The notes under the pieces: generated by a model
Told to the model about the DNA's origin: nothing
Database searches by the model: none
The model's input: the letters and a program-made list of their open reading frames with translations, nothing else
NCBI GenBank assembly: GCA_030697555.1
Contig: JAUYPV010000002.1
Coordinates: 38,783-102,782, forward strand
Length of the DNA stretch: 64,000 nt
From: Hyphomonadaceae bacterium
GTDB lineage: Bacteria; Pseudomonadota; Alphaproteobacteria; Caulobacterales; Hyphomonadaceae
Reading direction: 5' to 3'
Shown: in pieces, positions 20,031 through 30,459 of the stretch
Numbering within the stretch: the stretch's first letter is position 1
How the letters are laid out: every line of letters begins with the position of its first letter
Made by a program: the position numbers and the translations under genes

Positions 20031-20593
20031 CCTGTCTCGATCCCGCTCATCAGGTCTGCTCTCTCCTGAGAGAGCTCCGCCTTGAGCGTCCTGCGGGCCC
20101 GGGACAGAAGGCTCTCAAGGGCGTCAACGCTGACGCCCAGGATTTCCGCAGCTTCGATATTCGTCCGTTCCTGGTAGTAGCAAAGCACCAGCGCGGCGCG
20201 CTGACGCTCCGGAAGTTTCTGCAAGGACTCGCGCACCCGGTCACGCCGTTGGCGATCATCCAGCGCCTTGGTCGCAGAGGCGCGTATGTCCGGCGTCTCG
20301 GGAGAAATCTCCCCGCCCTGCCGACCGCTGCGGCGCAACCTGTCCAAGCAGAGGTTCATCGCCACTCTGTGCATCCAGGTTTCAAATTTTGCCTGCCCTG
20401 GCTTCCATGCCGCGGCGTGTTTCCAGACGCGAAGGAAGACTTCCTGCGCAACATCCTCGGCTTCTGCGTGATCGCCCAGCATGCGCCGAGCGAGCCCGAC
20501 CATTCTGGGGAGATGACGGCGAACGAGTTCGGACGCGGCGCGTTTATCGCCGGCGCCGACACGGCGCACCAATTCCTCGTCTGGATCCCGCAT
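20027..20593 (-). CDS. ECF-type RNA polymerase sigma factor
   Basis: 188 aa; AEDVAQEVFLRVWKHAAAW and LPERQRAALVLCYYQERTNIEAAEILGVSVDALESLLSRARRTLK. Confidence 0.92.
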   Translation of the reverse strand: MRDPDEELVRRVGAGDKRAASELVRRHLPRMVGLARRMLGDHAEAEDVAQEVFLRVWKHAAAWKPGQAKFETWMHRVAMNLCLDRLRRSGRQGGEISPETPDIRASATKALDDRQRRDRVRESLQKLPERQRAALVLCYYQERTNIEAAEILGVSVDALESLLSRARRTLKAELSQERADLMSGIETG

Positions 20594-20758
20594 GGCCTGG
20601 AAGCCAACTCCGAGAAACGCTTCGCCCGGCCGATTGGCCAGTCCACCAAAGCTGTACTGCTCTCCACGTTATGCATCCTGCCGCGGCATTTGCCGAGCGT
20701 TACTTGCTCTCTGCGGAGCCTGTCTCAGCGCGCCTCGGCTACTCCTGTGTCCTGCATT

Positions 20759-23596
20759 TCAAACGTCTGGACGCCCCTCTTCCGTCGTAAGAGGGCCGAG
20801 TTTCCAGTGACGTAACCCAGCCACAGCGCCCTGGACGCGGCCAAGGCTGGCCTCCAGGGCGGAAAAGTCCTTGAGTCCCAGATGATTGGCCAGCCAGGCC
20901 TTTAGCCCGGCCGAAGCCTTTTCCGGGTCGAAAGAATCGCCCGCGGCAATCCTCAGGGCCTGCTGAAGGTTGAGCTGCAGGGTCAGGCCCGCCTGCAGGA
21001 TTTCGGCCTCCCCGGAACTGAGTCGTCCCGCCCTCGCCAGCGCTTCGATCGCCCTGGTCAAGGAGGGGTGCACCGCCTCCGGAGCGCTCCCAGCCGCCAG
21101 AAGGATCGCGTGCTGGACGACGAACTCGATGTCGACCAGGCCGCCGGACGCGAGCTTCACGTCCCAGCGCGATTTCGCGGGGCGCTCTCTGGCCATGCGG
21201 CGGCGCATGTCGGCGACATCAGCCGTGATCTTGGGATCGGCACTCTTGAGCCTGATCGCCTCGCGCCCCACCTGGACGATCCGCCGGCACAGCTCCGGAT
21301 CGCCAGCCACGGGCCGCAGCCGCGTAAGCGCCATGAACTCCCACGTCCACGCCTCGCCACGGTAGTAGTTCTCGTATGACGAAAAGCGGACGGCCACCGG
21401 CCCTGCTCGACCAGAAGGCCTGAGCTGCATGTCCACCTCGTAGAGCAGGCCTTCCTCGGTCGGCGCCGACAGGGCTGAAATCAACCGCTGCACGAAACGC
21501 GGCGCCAGCACTCCGCCAGTCGCGTCCTCTGGCTCATAGATCAACATCAAATCGAGGTCCGACGAGACAGTGAGTTCCCTGCCCCCGAACTTGCCGAGCG
21601 CGCATACCGCCCATTTGCCCACCGACCCCGAAAACCGTGATTGCACGTCCATCTCACAAGCATCCGCCAGCACCGCGACGCATGCATCCGCCAGATCGGC
21701 ATACGCCGCCCCTGCCTCCGCCGATCGGATCGTTCCGCGTAGCAACTGGTAACCGATGCGAAACGCTTCCTCACGATGGAATCGACGCGCCACATTGAGC
21801 TGCCCCTCAAACCCATCGGCGCGCGCCAACTGCTCTCGTAACCTCTTTTCGCGCGACCCCCGCTCGTCCGACGACACCGGCGCGCGGAAGGATGGTTCCA
21901 GCATGGAATCCATCAGCGCCGGCCTCCGCGCCAAGTCTGCGGCAAGCTTGGGCGCGAACGTCATCGTCTCGATCAGGTCTCGCGCCAGCGCAGGCTCTGC
22001 CAGCATCAGCGACATGACCTGCACGCCGGATCCTAGCGAGGAGAAAAACTCGTGGAACCGCTCAAAAGCTGCGTCCGGCTCGCCAACCTCCGACATCACC
22101 GCCAGCAGCCGCGGCCCCAGCGACGTCAGCAATTGCTGCGCACGCGCCGAGCGCGTCGCCGGGATCGCACCCCGGTGCCACTGCTGAAACACATGAATGA
22201 TCCGCGAGGGATCACTGAAGCCCATCGCCTTCAGTGTCGCAACCGTCCCCGGGTCGTCATCGACGCCTGTGAATACGAGGTTCCCCGCTTCGCCCGACAG
22301 CCGCTCCTCGGTCGCGAAAAGGTTCGAGTAGACGCCATGCACACGCACGCGCACGCGCGCGATGTCAGCCTCGAACAACGATACGTCGCTATACCCAGAC
22401 AGCACCGCGATCTCGGCGCGCTTCTGCACCCTGTCCGGCAGGTGATGTGTCTGCTCGTCATTGACCATCTGTATGCGGTGCTCCAGCGACCGCAGATAGT
22501 CATAGGCAATTACAAGTTCGTCCCTCACCTCCGCCGCGACCACATCCGTTTCGACCATCGCCTTCAGCGCATCCTTGGTCCGCGGCGCCCGCAATTGCGG
22601 AAACCGCCCGCCGAGAATGAGCTGCTGAACCTGCGTAAAGAACTCGATCTCCCGCACGCCTCCGCGTCCAAGCTTCACGTCGAAATCCGGCTCAGCCAGC
22701 TCTGCATGCCCGCCATGCGAGTGGATCTGGCGCTTGATCGAATGGATGTCCGCGATCGCCCAGTAGTCGAGATGCCGCCGCCACACATAAGGCTGCAGCT
22801 CCTTGAGATAGTCTTCGCCCGTCTTTTGGTCGCCTGCGCACACTCGCGCCTTGATGTGCGCCATCCGCTCCCAGTTCTGCCCGACGCTCTCGTAGTAGCC
22901 AGTCGCATACTGGGTCGAGATCGCCGGTGCCGTTGACGCCGGATCGGGTCGCAGCCGCAGGTCGGTGCGAAACACATATCCATCCGCCGTGCGCTCTTCC
23001 ATGATCCGCACGAGATCGCGCGTCAGGCGCACCATCGCTTCCTTCGCCCGCGAGCCCTCGACCGGCAGCACGTCGAGATCAAACAGCACAATCAGGTCGA
23101 CATCGCTGGAATAGTTGAGCTCCCGCGCCCCCATCTTGCCCATGGCCAGGACGAACAGGCCCGGCAAATCGCCGCTGTCCTTCCTCTCACCCAGCTTGCC
23201 CGAAGCCTGCGCCGTGCGGATCGCGAGCCGCAGCGCCGCGTCCACAGAAGCATCCGCCAGCCGCGTCAGGCGCTCGACGACGTCGTCCAGCTTCCACACG
23301 CCGCCAAGATCAGCTCCGGCGATGATCAGATGCGCCGCCTCTTTCGCCCGCCGCATGATGCGCATCGGCGCATCGAGTCCGCCTCTCATCCCACCTGCTT
23401 GATGAATTTCCATGAGGCGCGCTTCAAGCGCCGCTTCCGGCCCGGCCGACTTCAGTCGTTCCAGCACTTCCGGAAATCGTCCGCAAAGGCGCGCCAGATA
23501 CGGCGAATAGGGCGCCGCAAGCTCCAGCGCTCGCACCGCATTGCCTTCCGCGCCGCCCAGCGCACCTAGCCCCAACATTCCAAGCCGACCGGTCAT
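20759..23596 (-). CDS. glnE: Bifunctional glutamine synthetase adenylyltransferase/adenylyl-removing enzyme
   Basis: 945 aa with two nucleotidyltransferase cores (MGKMGARELNYSSDVDLIVLFD; LGKFGGRELTVSSDLDLMLIYE). Confidence 0.95.
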   Translation of the reverse strand: MTGRLGMLGLGALGGAEGNAVRALELAAPYSPYLARLCGRFPEVLERLKSAGPEAALEARLMEIHQAGGMRGGLDAPMRIMRRAKEAAHLIIAGADLGGVWKLDDVVERLTRLADASVDAALRLAIRTAQASGKLGERKDSGDLPGLFVLAMGKMGARELNYSSDVDLIVLFDLDVLPVEGSRAKEAMVRLTRDLVRIMEERTADGYVFRTDLRLRPDPASTAPAISTQYATGYYESVGQNWERMAHIKARVCAGDQKTGEDYLKELQPYVWRRHLDYWAIADIHSIKRQIHSHGGHAELAEPDFDVKLGRGGVREIEFFTQVQQLILGGRFPQLRAPRTKDALKAMVETDVVAAEVRDELVIAYDYLRSLEHRIQMVNDEQTHHLPDRVQKRAEIAVLSGYSDVSLFEADIARVRVRVHGVYSNLFATEERLSGEAGNLVFTGVDDDPGTVATLKAMGFSDPSRIIHVFQQWHRGAIPATRSARAQQLLTSLGPRLLAVMSEVGEPDAAFERFHEFFSSLGSGVQVMSLMLAEPALARDLIETMTFAPKLAADLARRPALMDSMLEPSFRAPVSSDERGSREKRLREQLARADGFEGQLNVARRFHREEAFRIGYQLLRGTIRSAEAGAAYADLADACVAVLADACEMDVQSRFSGSVGKWAVCALGKFGGRELTVSSDLDLMLIYEPEDATGGVLAPRFVQRLISALSAPTEEGLLYEVDMQLRPSGRAGPVAVRFSSYENYYRGEAWTWEFMALTRLRPVAGDPELCRRIVQVGREAIRLKSADPKITADVADMRRRMARERPAKSRWDVKLASGGLVDIEFVVQHAILLAAGSAPEAVHPSLTRAIEALARAGRLSSGEAEILQAGLTLQLNLQQALRIAAGDSFDPEKASAGLKAWLANHLGLKDFSALEASLGRVQGAVAGLRHWKLGPLTTEEGRPDV

Positions 23597-23642
23597 GCCG
23601 GCAACCTAGCGCGCCTCGGGCGATGGTCCATGAAATTGCGGG

Positions 23643-25037
23643 TCATGCCGCCGGCAGAACCAGCGTCGCCTTCAAGCCCGGCCTTCCCGGCAGCCCCAAA
23701 CCATCACCCAGCACAAGACTGCCCGAATGCGCTTCCGCCACCGCAGACGCAAGGCTGAGCCCCAGGCCGCTGCCGGGTTCGCTGCGCGATTGCTCCAACC
23801 GTACGAAACGCTCGATCACCCGTTCCCGGTCCTGTGCAGGAATCCCCGGTCCTGAGTCCGCCACCGAAAGCTCGATATCGCCATTCGCAGCGCGACGCGC
23901 CTTCAGGCGAACATCGCCGCCGCTCGGTGTATACTTCACGGCATTGTCCATCAGGTTCGACATGGCCTGGGCAATGAGGTCGCGGTCGGCCAGCACGTAG
24001 AGATCCGGCTCGCACGCATACTCGAACGAAAGCTGCTTTTCCTCGCACACCGGCTGGTAGAGTTCAGCCAGTTCGTTGGTGATGCCCACGACATCGGTGC
24101 GCTTGAACGAACCCGTCGCGCCTGCCTGCACGCGCGACAGGCGCAGAACGGCATTGAACGTGTCGAGCACGCCGTCGACATCGTCGATCGACCGCGCCAG
24201 CGCCTGTCGCGGGCCGTCCGCATTGGTGTCTCGAAGACCACCCTCGAGCCGGTTTCGCAGCCGCGTCAGCGGCGACCTCAGGTCGTGTGCGATAGAATCG
24301 CCCGCCGATCGTGACGAAATGACCAGTCGCTCCAGCTTCGCCAGCATGGCGTTGAGCTGCTCCGAAAGCCGGTCGAACTCGTCGCCGGATCCGAACACAG
24401 GCGCGCGGCGCGAAAGATCGCCCGCCATGACCACCTCTGTCGTCTTGGCCAGCTGTTCGGCCCGCTGCGCGGCAGATCGTGAGATCACGACACCTCCGAT
24501 CAGCGACAACACGAAACCAACAGCCGCCGATCGCCAGACGACATCGCTGATCCTGCGGTTCATCTCGCCGAGTTCGCCGACGTCGTAGGCGACCATCAGC
24601 ACGCCGCCGTCCGTCAGCCGGGAGATGCGCCCCTGGGCCGACCTGCGGCTGGGCTGTCCATCCGGCGTCCGCGCATCGTAGTCGAAGTTGACGTCCACGA
24701 CCTGCCCCGCCGTCGGCGCCGGCGCCGGCAACACATCGAAGTCCCCAGACGCTTTCACGCCGGAGCCGTCGAGCAACAGGTAGAAGAACTTGCCGCGCGC
24801 CGACGAGCGCTCGATCACCGACTGGTTCAGCCGATCGAAACCGCCGCGATAGGCGGCCGACAATTCCTGGAATTCGGCATTGAGCTCGTTACCGGCCTGC
24901 CGGTCGAGATGACCGGCCGTCTCATAGTAGAGATATGCAAGAAGAGACGCCGTGAAGAGAATGAAGATCGACGCGTGCAGCAGCGCCAGCCGGAACGTTG
25001 TCGTCCGGACCAGCGCCGGCAGGCGGCCGATCTTCAT
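23643..25037 (-). CDS. Sensor histidine kinase
   Basis: HAMP/HisKA/HATPase features (IAHDLRSPLTRLRNRLEGGLRD, DNAVKYTPSGG, SGLGLSLASAVAEAHSG). Confidence 0.9.
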   Translation of the reverse strand: MKIGRLPALVRTTTFRLALLHASIFILFTASLLAYLYYETAGHLDRQAGNELNAEFQELSAAYRGGFDRLNQSVIERSSARGKFFYLLLDGSGVKASGDFDVLPAPAPTAGQVVDVNFDYDARTPDGQPSRRSAQGRISRLTDGGVLMVAYDVGELGEMNRRISDVVWRSAAVGFVLSLIGGVVISRSAAQRAEQLAKTTEVVMAGDLSRRAPVFGSGDEFDRLSEQLNAMLAKLERLVISSRSAGDSIAHDLRSPLTRLRNRLEGGLRDTNADGPRQALARSIDDVDGVLDTFNAVLRLSRVQAGATGSFKRTDVVGITNELAELYQPVCEEKQLSFEYACEPDLYVLADRDLIAQAMSNLMDNAVKYTPSGGDVRLKARRAANGDIELSVADSGPGIPAQDRERVIERFVRLEQSRSEPGSGLGLSLASAVAEAHSGSLVLGDGLGLPGRPGLKATLVLPAA

Positions 25038-25040
25038 GGC

Positions 25041-25712
25041 TTAAGCTTCGAGCCGGTATCCTGCGCCGCGAACGGTGTGCAGCAGGGGGCGTTCGAAGTC
25101 CTTGTCGATCTTCCCTCTGAGACGGGAGACGTGGACATCGATCACGTTGGTCTGGGGATCGAAGTGATAGTCCCAGACCTTCTCCAGCAGCATGGTGCGC
25201 GTGACCACCTGCCCCGCGTGCCGCATGAGGAATTCAAGCAGGCGAAACTCGCGCGGCTGAAGGTCGATCTTCTGGCCGTCGCGCGTGACACTGCGGGCAA
25301 GCAAATCCATCTCCAGCCCGCCGACCGCCAGCTTCGTGGTCGGGATGTCGCCAGTCGCCCGGCGGCCTAGCGCCTCGACGCGCGCAACCAGTTCGCTCGG
25401 CGCATAGGGCTTCACGAGGTAATCGTCGCCGCCGGCCTGCAGGCCCTCGACGCGATGGTCGACCTCGCCCAGCGCCGACAGGAACAGCGCTGGCGCGCGG
25501 CCGCCGCCGTCGCGATAGCTCTTGAGCAGCTTGAGCCCATCCATGCCTGGCAGCATCCGGTCGACCACGAGCGCGTCGTAGTCGCCTGTCCGCGCCTGGT
25601 TGAGACCAGATTCGCCGTCCCCGCAGATATCGACCGCGTGGCCAGCTTCGCTCAGCACGCGTTTCACGAACGACGCAGCGTCTGAATCGTCTTCGATGAC
25701 TATGACTCGCAT
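25041..25712 (-). CDS. OmpR-family response regulator
   Basis: MRVIVIEDDSDAASFVKRVLSEAGH...DYLVKPYAPSELVARV...TNVIDVHVSRLRGKID. Confidence 0.92.
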   Translation of the reverse strand: MRVIVIEDDSDAASFVKRVLSEAGHAVDICGDGESGLNQARTGDYDALVVDRMLPGMDGLKLLKSYRDGGGRAPALFLSALGEVDHRVEGLQAGGDDYLVKPYAPSELVARVEALGRRATGDIPTTKLAVGGLEMDLLARSVTRDGQKIDLQPREFRLLEFLMRHAGQVVTRTMLLEKVWDYHFDPQTNVIDVHVSRLRGKIDKDFERPLLHTVRGAGYRLEA

Positions 25713-25715
25713 GAC

Positions 25716-27293
25716 CTATTCCGAGATCTCGATCGGATAAAGCGCGGTCAGGTCTCCGCAACGCTCCTGCCTGCCGCACTGGACGCGGGCAATGATGTCC
25801 TTCTTGCCCCCGACCTTCGCGCTGGCGACAGCGTCGTCGTAGTCCTTCGGCGTCTTCACCGGCTTGTTGTTGACAGCGAGCAATACGTCGCCCGGCTCGA
25901 GGCCGATCTTCGACAGCGCTCCACGCGACTGCACCGTGACGATCATCAGGCCCGTTCCCGGCGCCTCGATGTCGAACTTATCGGTTTCCGTGGTGTTCAG
26001 CGGACGCATCGTTCCACCGTGCACCTTCACATCTTCCGGACCAGCCTTGGGCGGCAGCATGTTGGCGCGCTTGGGATCGAGCACCTGGGCGCTCAGCGCC
26101 TTGTCGTCACGCTCACGCACGGTGACCTGGATGATCTGTTCCTTGCCGTCGCGGATAACCCTGAACTTGTTCTTCGACCCGGCGAGCAGGCTGCCGACGC
26201 GCTGCGTCAGTTCCCGGCTGTCTTTTACCTCTTCATCGTTGACCGCGATGATGATGTCGGAGCGCTTGATGCCGCTGGCTTCCGCCGGGCCGCCCGCCGT
26301 CACAGTGCGAACGATCGCGCCGGTCTTGCTCTTCAGGCTGAAGGCTTCGGCATAGCGGTCCGTCATGCTCTGGATCTCGACGCCGAGCCAGCCGCGAATG
26401 ACCTTGCCGTCCTTGATCAGCGTATCGGCGATCCTCTTCGCCGCGCTGGCCTCGATGGCGAAGCCGATGCCTACGCTGCCGCCGCCCGTGTCGGAGAAGA
26501 TGGCGGTGTTCACGCCGATGACTTCGCCGTTGAGGTTGAACGTCGGTCCGCCCGAGTTGCCGCGGTTGATCGGCGCGTCGACCTGGATGAAATCGTTGTA
26601 CGGGCCATCGAGCTGGCGTCCGTCAGCCGAGACGATGCCCGCCGTGGCCGTGCCGCCGAGACCGAAAGGGTTGCCAACCGCAACGACCCAGTCTCCTACC
26701 CGCGGCTTGGCCTTCGTGGCGAATTGCACGTACGGATAGCTGCCCGCTTTCTTGACCTTGAGAACAGCGAGGTCCGTCTGCGCGTCGGTGCCGATGATTT
26801 CGGTCTCGAGCTGGTCACCGTTCTTCAGCGTCACGACGACTTCACGTGCGTTCTCGACCACGTGGTTGTTGGTGACGATGTAGCCCGACTGGGAAATGAA
26901 GAATCCTGAACCGAGGGCGCGGCCCTCCTGGTCGGTCTCGGGGCTGCCTTCTTCTCCCTCGCCTTCCTCGCTGTTGCCCTTGCCGAAACGGTCTTCGTAC
27001 TCGTCGAAGCCCGGCAGGCCGCGGAAAGGATTAAAGGCGCTGTCGCGATCTTCGCGTTTGATCTCTGTCGTCACGAGCACGCTGACCACGGCCGGGCTCA
27101 CCCGGTCGATCAGGTCGGCGAAGCTCACCGGCGCGCCACCAGGAGGTGTGACTGCGATAGGCTTGCCCTGCTGCGCCATGGCGCCGGGAGCCCCAAGCAC
27201 GGCGCCCATTGCGACCGCTGCCATCAGACTCGCCGCGATGCCCATGCGGCCGGCGGGGGCGGTCTTTAACTTCATCATATCGCTTTCTCTCAC
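25716..27293 (-). CDS. degP: Periplasmic serine protease, DegP/Do family (PDZ)
   Basis: Signal peptide, trypsin-like motifs (TNNHVVENA, TDLAVLKV, INRGNSGGPTFNLNGEVIGVNTAIFS), PDZ domains. Start may be the internal MMKLKTAPAG. Confidence 0.92.
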   Translation of the reverse strand: MRESDMMKLKTAPAGRMGIAASLMAAVAMGAVLGAPGAMAQQGKPIAVTPPGGAPVSFADLIDRVSPAVVSVLVTTEIKREDRDSAFNPFRGLPGFDEYEDRFGKGNSEEGEGEEGSPETDQEGRALGSGFFISQSGYIVTNNHVVENAREVVVTLKNGDQLETEIIGTDAQTDLAVLKVKKAGSYPYVQFATKAKPRVGDWVVAVGNPFGLGGTATAGIVSADGRQLDGPYNDFIQVDAPINRGNSGGPTFNLNGEVIGVNTAIFSDTGGGSVGIGFAIEASAAKRIADTLIKDGKVIRGWLGVEIQSMTDRYAEAFSLKSKTGAIVRTVTAGGPAEASGIKRSDIIIAVNDEEVKDSRELTQRVGSLLAGSKNKFRVIRDGKEQIIQVTVRERDDKALSAQVLDPKRANMLPPKAGPEDVKVHGGTMRPLNTTETDKFDIEAPGTGLMIVTVQSRGALSKIGLEPGDVLLAVNNKPVKTPKDYDDAVASAKVGGKKDIIARVQCGRQERCGDLTALYPIEISE

Positions 27294-27525
27294 TGCATCG
27301 CTCGCGCGAGCGCCAAACCGCGACCCTGAACCCTTATACGACTTCGCAGCTGCTTAGCCGCGTCAGGCTTTTATATGGCCGCCAAGCCAATGCCGGGGAA
27401 CGTCGCCCTGCGTCATTGACAGCAACCATCATGCGTTACTTTAAGGCAATCATGCGGCGGCGCCAGAGGTTCCGCAGAAGGAATTCGTGCGGCTTTCTGG
27501 CTGATTCCCCGCTCTGGCACAGGCC

Positions 27526-27936
27526 CTAGCCCTCCAGCGGGCCACGTCCGTCGTCTGGGAGGGGCTTCAGGCCCGGCTTGCGTTTGCCGAACGCCCGCAT
27601 CCCCAGGAACGCAGCTGCCCCACCAACGAGCAGAAATGGGAAGGCCCATAGCAGCAGCCAGAACCCTTCGGTCGGCGGCCGGAACGAAGCGAACTGGCCG
27701 TACTTGTCCGTGAAGAAGTGGCGAATCTCGTTGTTGCTCTTGCCTGCTTCAACCTGCTTGCGAATCGCCCGCCGCATGTCGACCGCGATGTCGGCAGTCG
27801 ACTGCGATACAGGTTCGTTCTCGCAAACCACGCAACGAATTTCGCGCATCAGCCCCTGCGCCCGCGCTTCCTCTTGCGCGTCGGCCAGCGGCGTCTCGAC
27901 TCCCAGCTGGAAAGCGAGAAGCAGGAGCCAGGTCAT
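27526..27936 (-). CDS. ccmH: Cytochrome c maturation protein CcmH
   Basis: REIRCVVCENEPVSQSTADIAVDMRRAIRKQVEAGKSNNEI (CXXC motif). Confidence 0.93.
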   Translation of the reverse strand: MTWLLLLAFQLGVETPLADAQEEARAQGLMREIRCVVCENEPVSQSTADIAVDMRRAIRKQVEAGKSNNEIRHFFTDKYGQFASFRPPTEGFWLLLWAFPFLLVGGAAAFLGMRAFGKRKPGLKPLPDDGRGPLEG

Positions 27937-29894
27937 GCCGGCGCTCCCGCAGGAGGCGTTTCAGTGGTGGCTTCCGGCGTCGTTGCAGCCGCAGCGTCTG
28001 TCGCAGGCGCGCGGCGACGGAGCTTTGCCGTGAGTGAAATGAACCCGCCGAGCGCGATCAGGCCAGCGCCGCCGAATACCCAGTCGATAAGCGGGTGGAA
28101 CGCAATTCGGATGCGCCAGACTCCAGGCTCCTCGCGTATCGTGTCGCCCAGCGCCACATAGACATCGCGCCAGGCAGTCTTGCGGATCGAGACTTCCGTC
28201 GTGCCCGACTGCGCGATCGGGTAGATGCGTTTCTCGGGGTGGATGACGTCCGTACGTCCGTCATGGGTCACGGTGATGTCGGCTCGCGTGGCGTTATAGT
28301 TCGGCCCCTCGACCTGCCGCACGCCGTCGAAGCGGAACGTCCAGCCCTGCATTGTGGCGGATTCGCCCCTCTGCAGCGGGAAGGTGCGTTCGGACCGTGT
28401 CACGGTTTCCGCCGTCGCGCCGATGACGAAGAGGCCGATACCGATGTGGGCAATCGTCATGCCCCAGACCGCGAGCGGCAACTTGAACAATCGTCCGGCG
28501 CCGCCGGGACCTGCGCGCCGGACAAGGTCGAGCACGACACCTGCAATCACCCACACGCCAACCAGTACACCGAAGCCAAGCCAGGGCTGCCATCCACCAA
28601 CGATCATCGCAAACCCGCCAGCGATCACCGCGAGAATGCCTGCCGGCGCCAGCCGTCTCAGTATCGGCTTTAACTCCGTCTTCCGCCACGCAGACATCGG
28701 CGCCAGCGGCATGAACAGCAGCAGCACTGCCATCATCGGAGCAAAGGTAAGCTGGAAGTACGGCTCGCCGATTGACAGCGACACGTTGAGCGCCTGCGCG
28801 AACATCGGCGTCACGGTTCCTACCAGCACCAGCGCGGCGCCGACCGACAGGAAGAGATTGTTTAGTACAAGCGCACCCTCGCGGCTGACGGGATCGAACT
28901 CCGGCCCCGGCGGAATCTTGGGCGCACGCCAAGCATAGAGCGCCAACGCCGCACCGCCGGCAATCGCAAGCCCGATCAGCAGCACGATCCCGCGCGTCGG
29001 GTCGGTTGCGAACGCATGGACGGACGTCATCACGCCCGATCGCACAAGGAAAGTGCCGAGCAGCGCCAGGCAGAAAGCCAGCACCGCAAGAAAGACCGTC
29101 CACGCGGCCATGCTGCCGCGCTTCTCGGTCACGATGAGAGAATGTACGAGCGCCGCGGTAACCAGCCATGGCATGAAGGAAGCGTTTTCGACCGGATCCC
29201 AGAACCACCAGCCGCCCCAGCCAAGCTCGTAATACGCCCAGATGGCGCCGAGCGCGATCCCGACGGTGAGCGCGCTCCACGCCGTCAGCGCCCATGGCCT
29301 GACGCGCTTCGCCCAATCGCGGTCGATCGAGCCATTGATGAGACCAGCAGCGGCGATCGAAAACACGAACGAAAGGCCGACATAGCCGGTGTAGAGGAAG
29401 GGGGGATGGAGCGCGACCGCAGGATCCTGCAGCAGCGGGTTCATGCCGCGGCCCTCGAGCGGCGGCACGGCAAGTCGAAGGAACGGGCTCGATGCAAACA
29501 GCAGATAGGCCAGCGAACCAAGCGTCAGCAGCCCCTGCACGCCCAGCGCTCGGTCACGCAGCCTGTCGGCTCGCATCCACAAGGCCGCCGCCGCGCCATA
29601 GGCCGACATGATCACGCACCAAAGCAGCATCGAGCCTTCGTGGTTCCCCCACGCTCCGGCGATGCGATAGATCAGCGGCTTCTGTGAGTGCGAGTTGGCG
29701 GCGACCAGCGCCACCGAGAAATCCAGCCGTACGAAGCTGATGATCAGCGTCAGCATCGCCAGCGCGGTAAACATGCCCGTCGCCACCGCCAGACGCCGGG
29801 TCGCCTCGCCACCTGTCGTCAGGCCAAGCACGCTTTGCGCCGCCGCTGTCGCCAGCGCTAGAAAGGCGAGCAGGTGGCCGAGTTCAGCGATCAA
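27933..29894 (-). CDS. ccmF: Cytochrome c maturation protein CcmF
   Basis: 653 aa; WGNHEGSMLLWCVIMS and GGWWFWDPVENASFMPWLVTAALVHS (WWD-type motif). Confidence 0.95.
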   Translation of the reverse strand: MIAELGHLLAFLALATAAAQSVLGLTTGGEATRRLAVATGMFTALAMLTLIISFVRLDFSVALVAANSHSQKPLIYRIAGAWGNHEGSMLLWCVIMSAYGAAAALWMRADRLRDRALGVQGLLTLGSLAYLLFASSPFLRLAVPPLEGRGMNPLLQDPAVALHPPFLYTGYVGLSFVFSIAAAGLINGSIDRDWAKRVRPWALTAWSALTVGIALGAIWAYYELGWGGWWFWDPVENASFMPWLVTAALVHSLIVTEKRGSMAAWTVFLAVLAFCLALLGTFLVRSGVMTSVHAFATDPTRGIVLLIGLAIAGGAALALYAWRAPKIPPGPEFDPVSREGALVLNNLFLSVGAALVLVGTVTPMFAQALNVSLSIGEPYFQLTFAPMMAVLLLFMPLAPMSAWRKTELKPILRRLAPAGILAVIAGGFAMIVGGWQPWLGFGVLVGVWVIAGVVLDLVRRAGPGGAGRLFKLPLAVWGMTIAHIGIGLFVIGATAETVTRSERTFPLQRGESATMQGWTFRFDGVRQVEGPNYNATRADITVTHDGRTDVIHPEKRIYPIAQSGTTEVSIRKTAWRDVYVALGDTIREEPGVWRIRIAFHPLIDWVFGGAGLIALGGFISLTAKLRRRAPATDAAAATTPEATTETPPAGAPA

Positions 29895-30355
29895 CTTGTG
29901 GGTTCTTTCTCATACGCGCCGGCGCCGTCCGGGCCCGCCTTCTTGCGCATCGCGTCATAGATTTCCTTGGGCATGTAGTTCTCGTCGTGCTTTGCCAGCA
30001 CGCGCTTGGCGACCAGCCGGCCGTCAGCGTCGAACTTGCCTTCGGCGACTACGCCCTGCCCTTCGCGAAACAGATCAGGCGGAATTCCCTCGAACACTAC
30101 CGGCACCGTGTGATCGCCGTCGGTGATCCTGAACAACAGTTCGCCATTCGAACCGTGCGTTTCGCTGCCGACCTCGACGAGGCCGCCGACGCGCGCGCTC
30201 TTGCCCGCTTTGATCATGTCCTTCTCGATCAGCTCGGAAGGCGCCGCGAAGAACGCGACCGAATCCTGCAGCGCCACCGCCGCCAATCCGCCAGCACCGA
30301 GCACCAGCACAGCGGCGGCCCCGATCAGCCAAAGTCGTTGAGAACGTTTGCGCAT
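29891..30355 (-). CDS. ccmE: Cytochrome c maturation protein CcmE (heme chaperone)
   Basis: MRKRSQRLWLIGAAAVLVLG..., LAKHDENYMPKEI (heme-binding H and Y). Confidence 0.93.
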   Translation of the reverse strand: MRKRSQRLWLIGAAAVLVLGAGGLAAVALQDSVAFFAAPSELIEKDMIKAGKSARVGGLVEVGSETHGSNGELLFRITDGDHTVPVVFEGIPPDLFREGQGVVAEGKFDADGRLVAKRVLAKHDENYMPKEIYDAMRKKAGPDGAGAYEKEPTS

Positions 30356-30459
30356 GGGAGCTTCGTCTCCGTGAAACCGGCTAGCACAGTATATTTACGC
30401 GATTTTCCGGACGCCAGCGACACAATGGCGCGAGCAGCACATCACGACTTGCCAGATTA

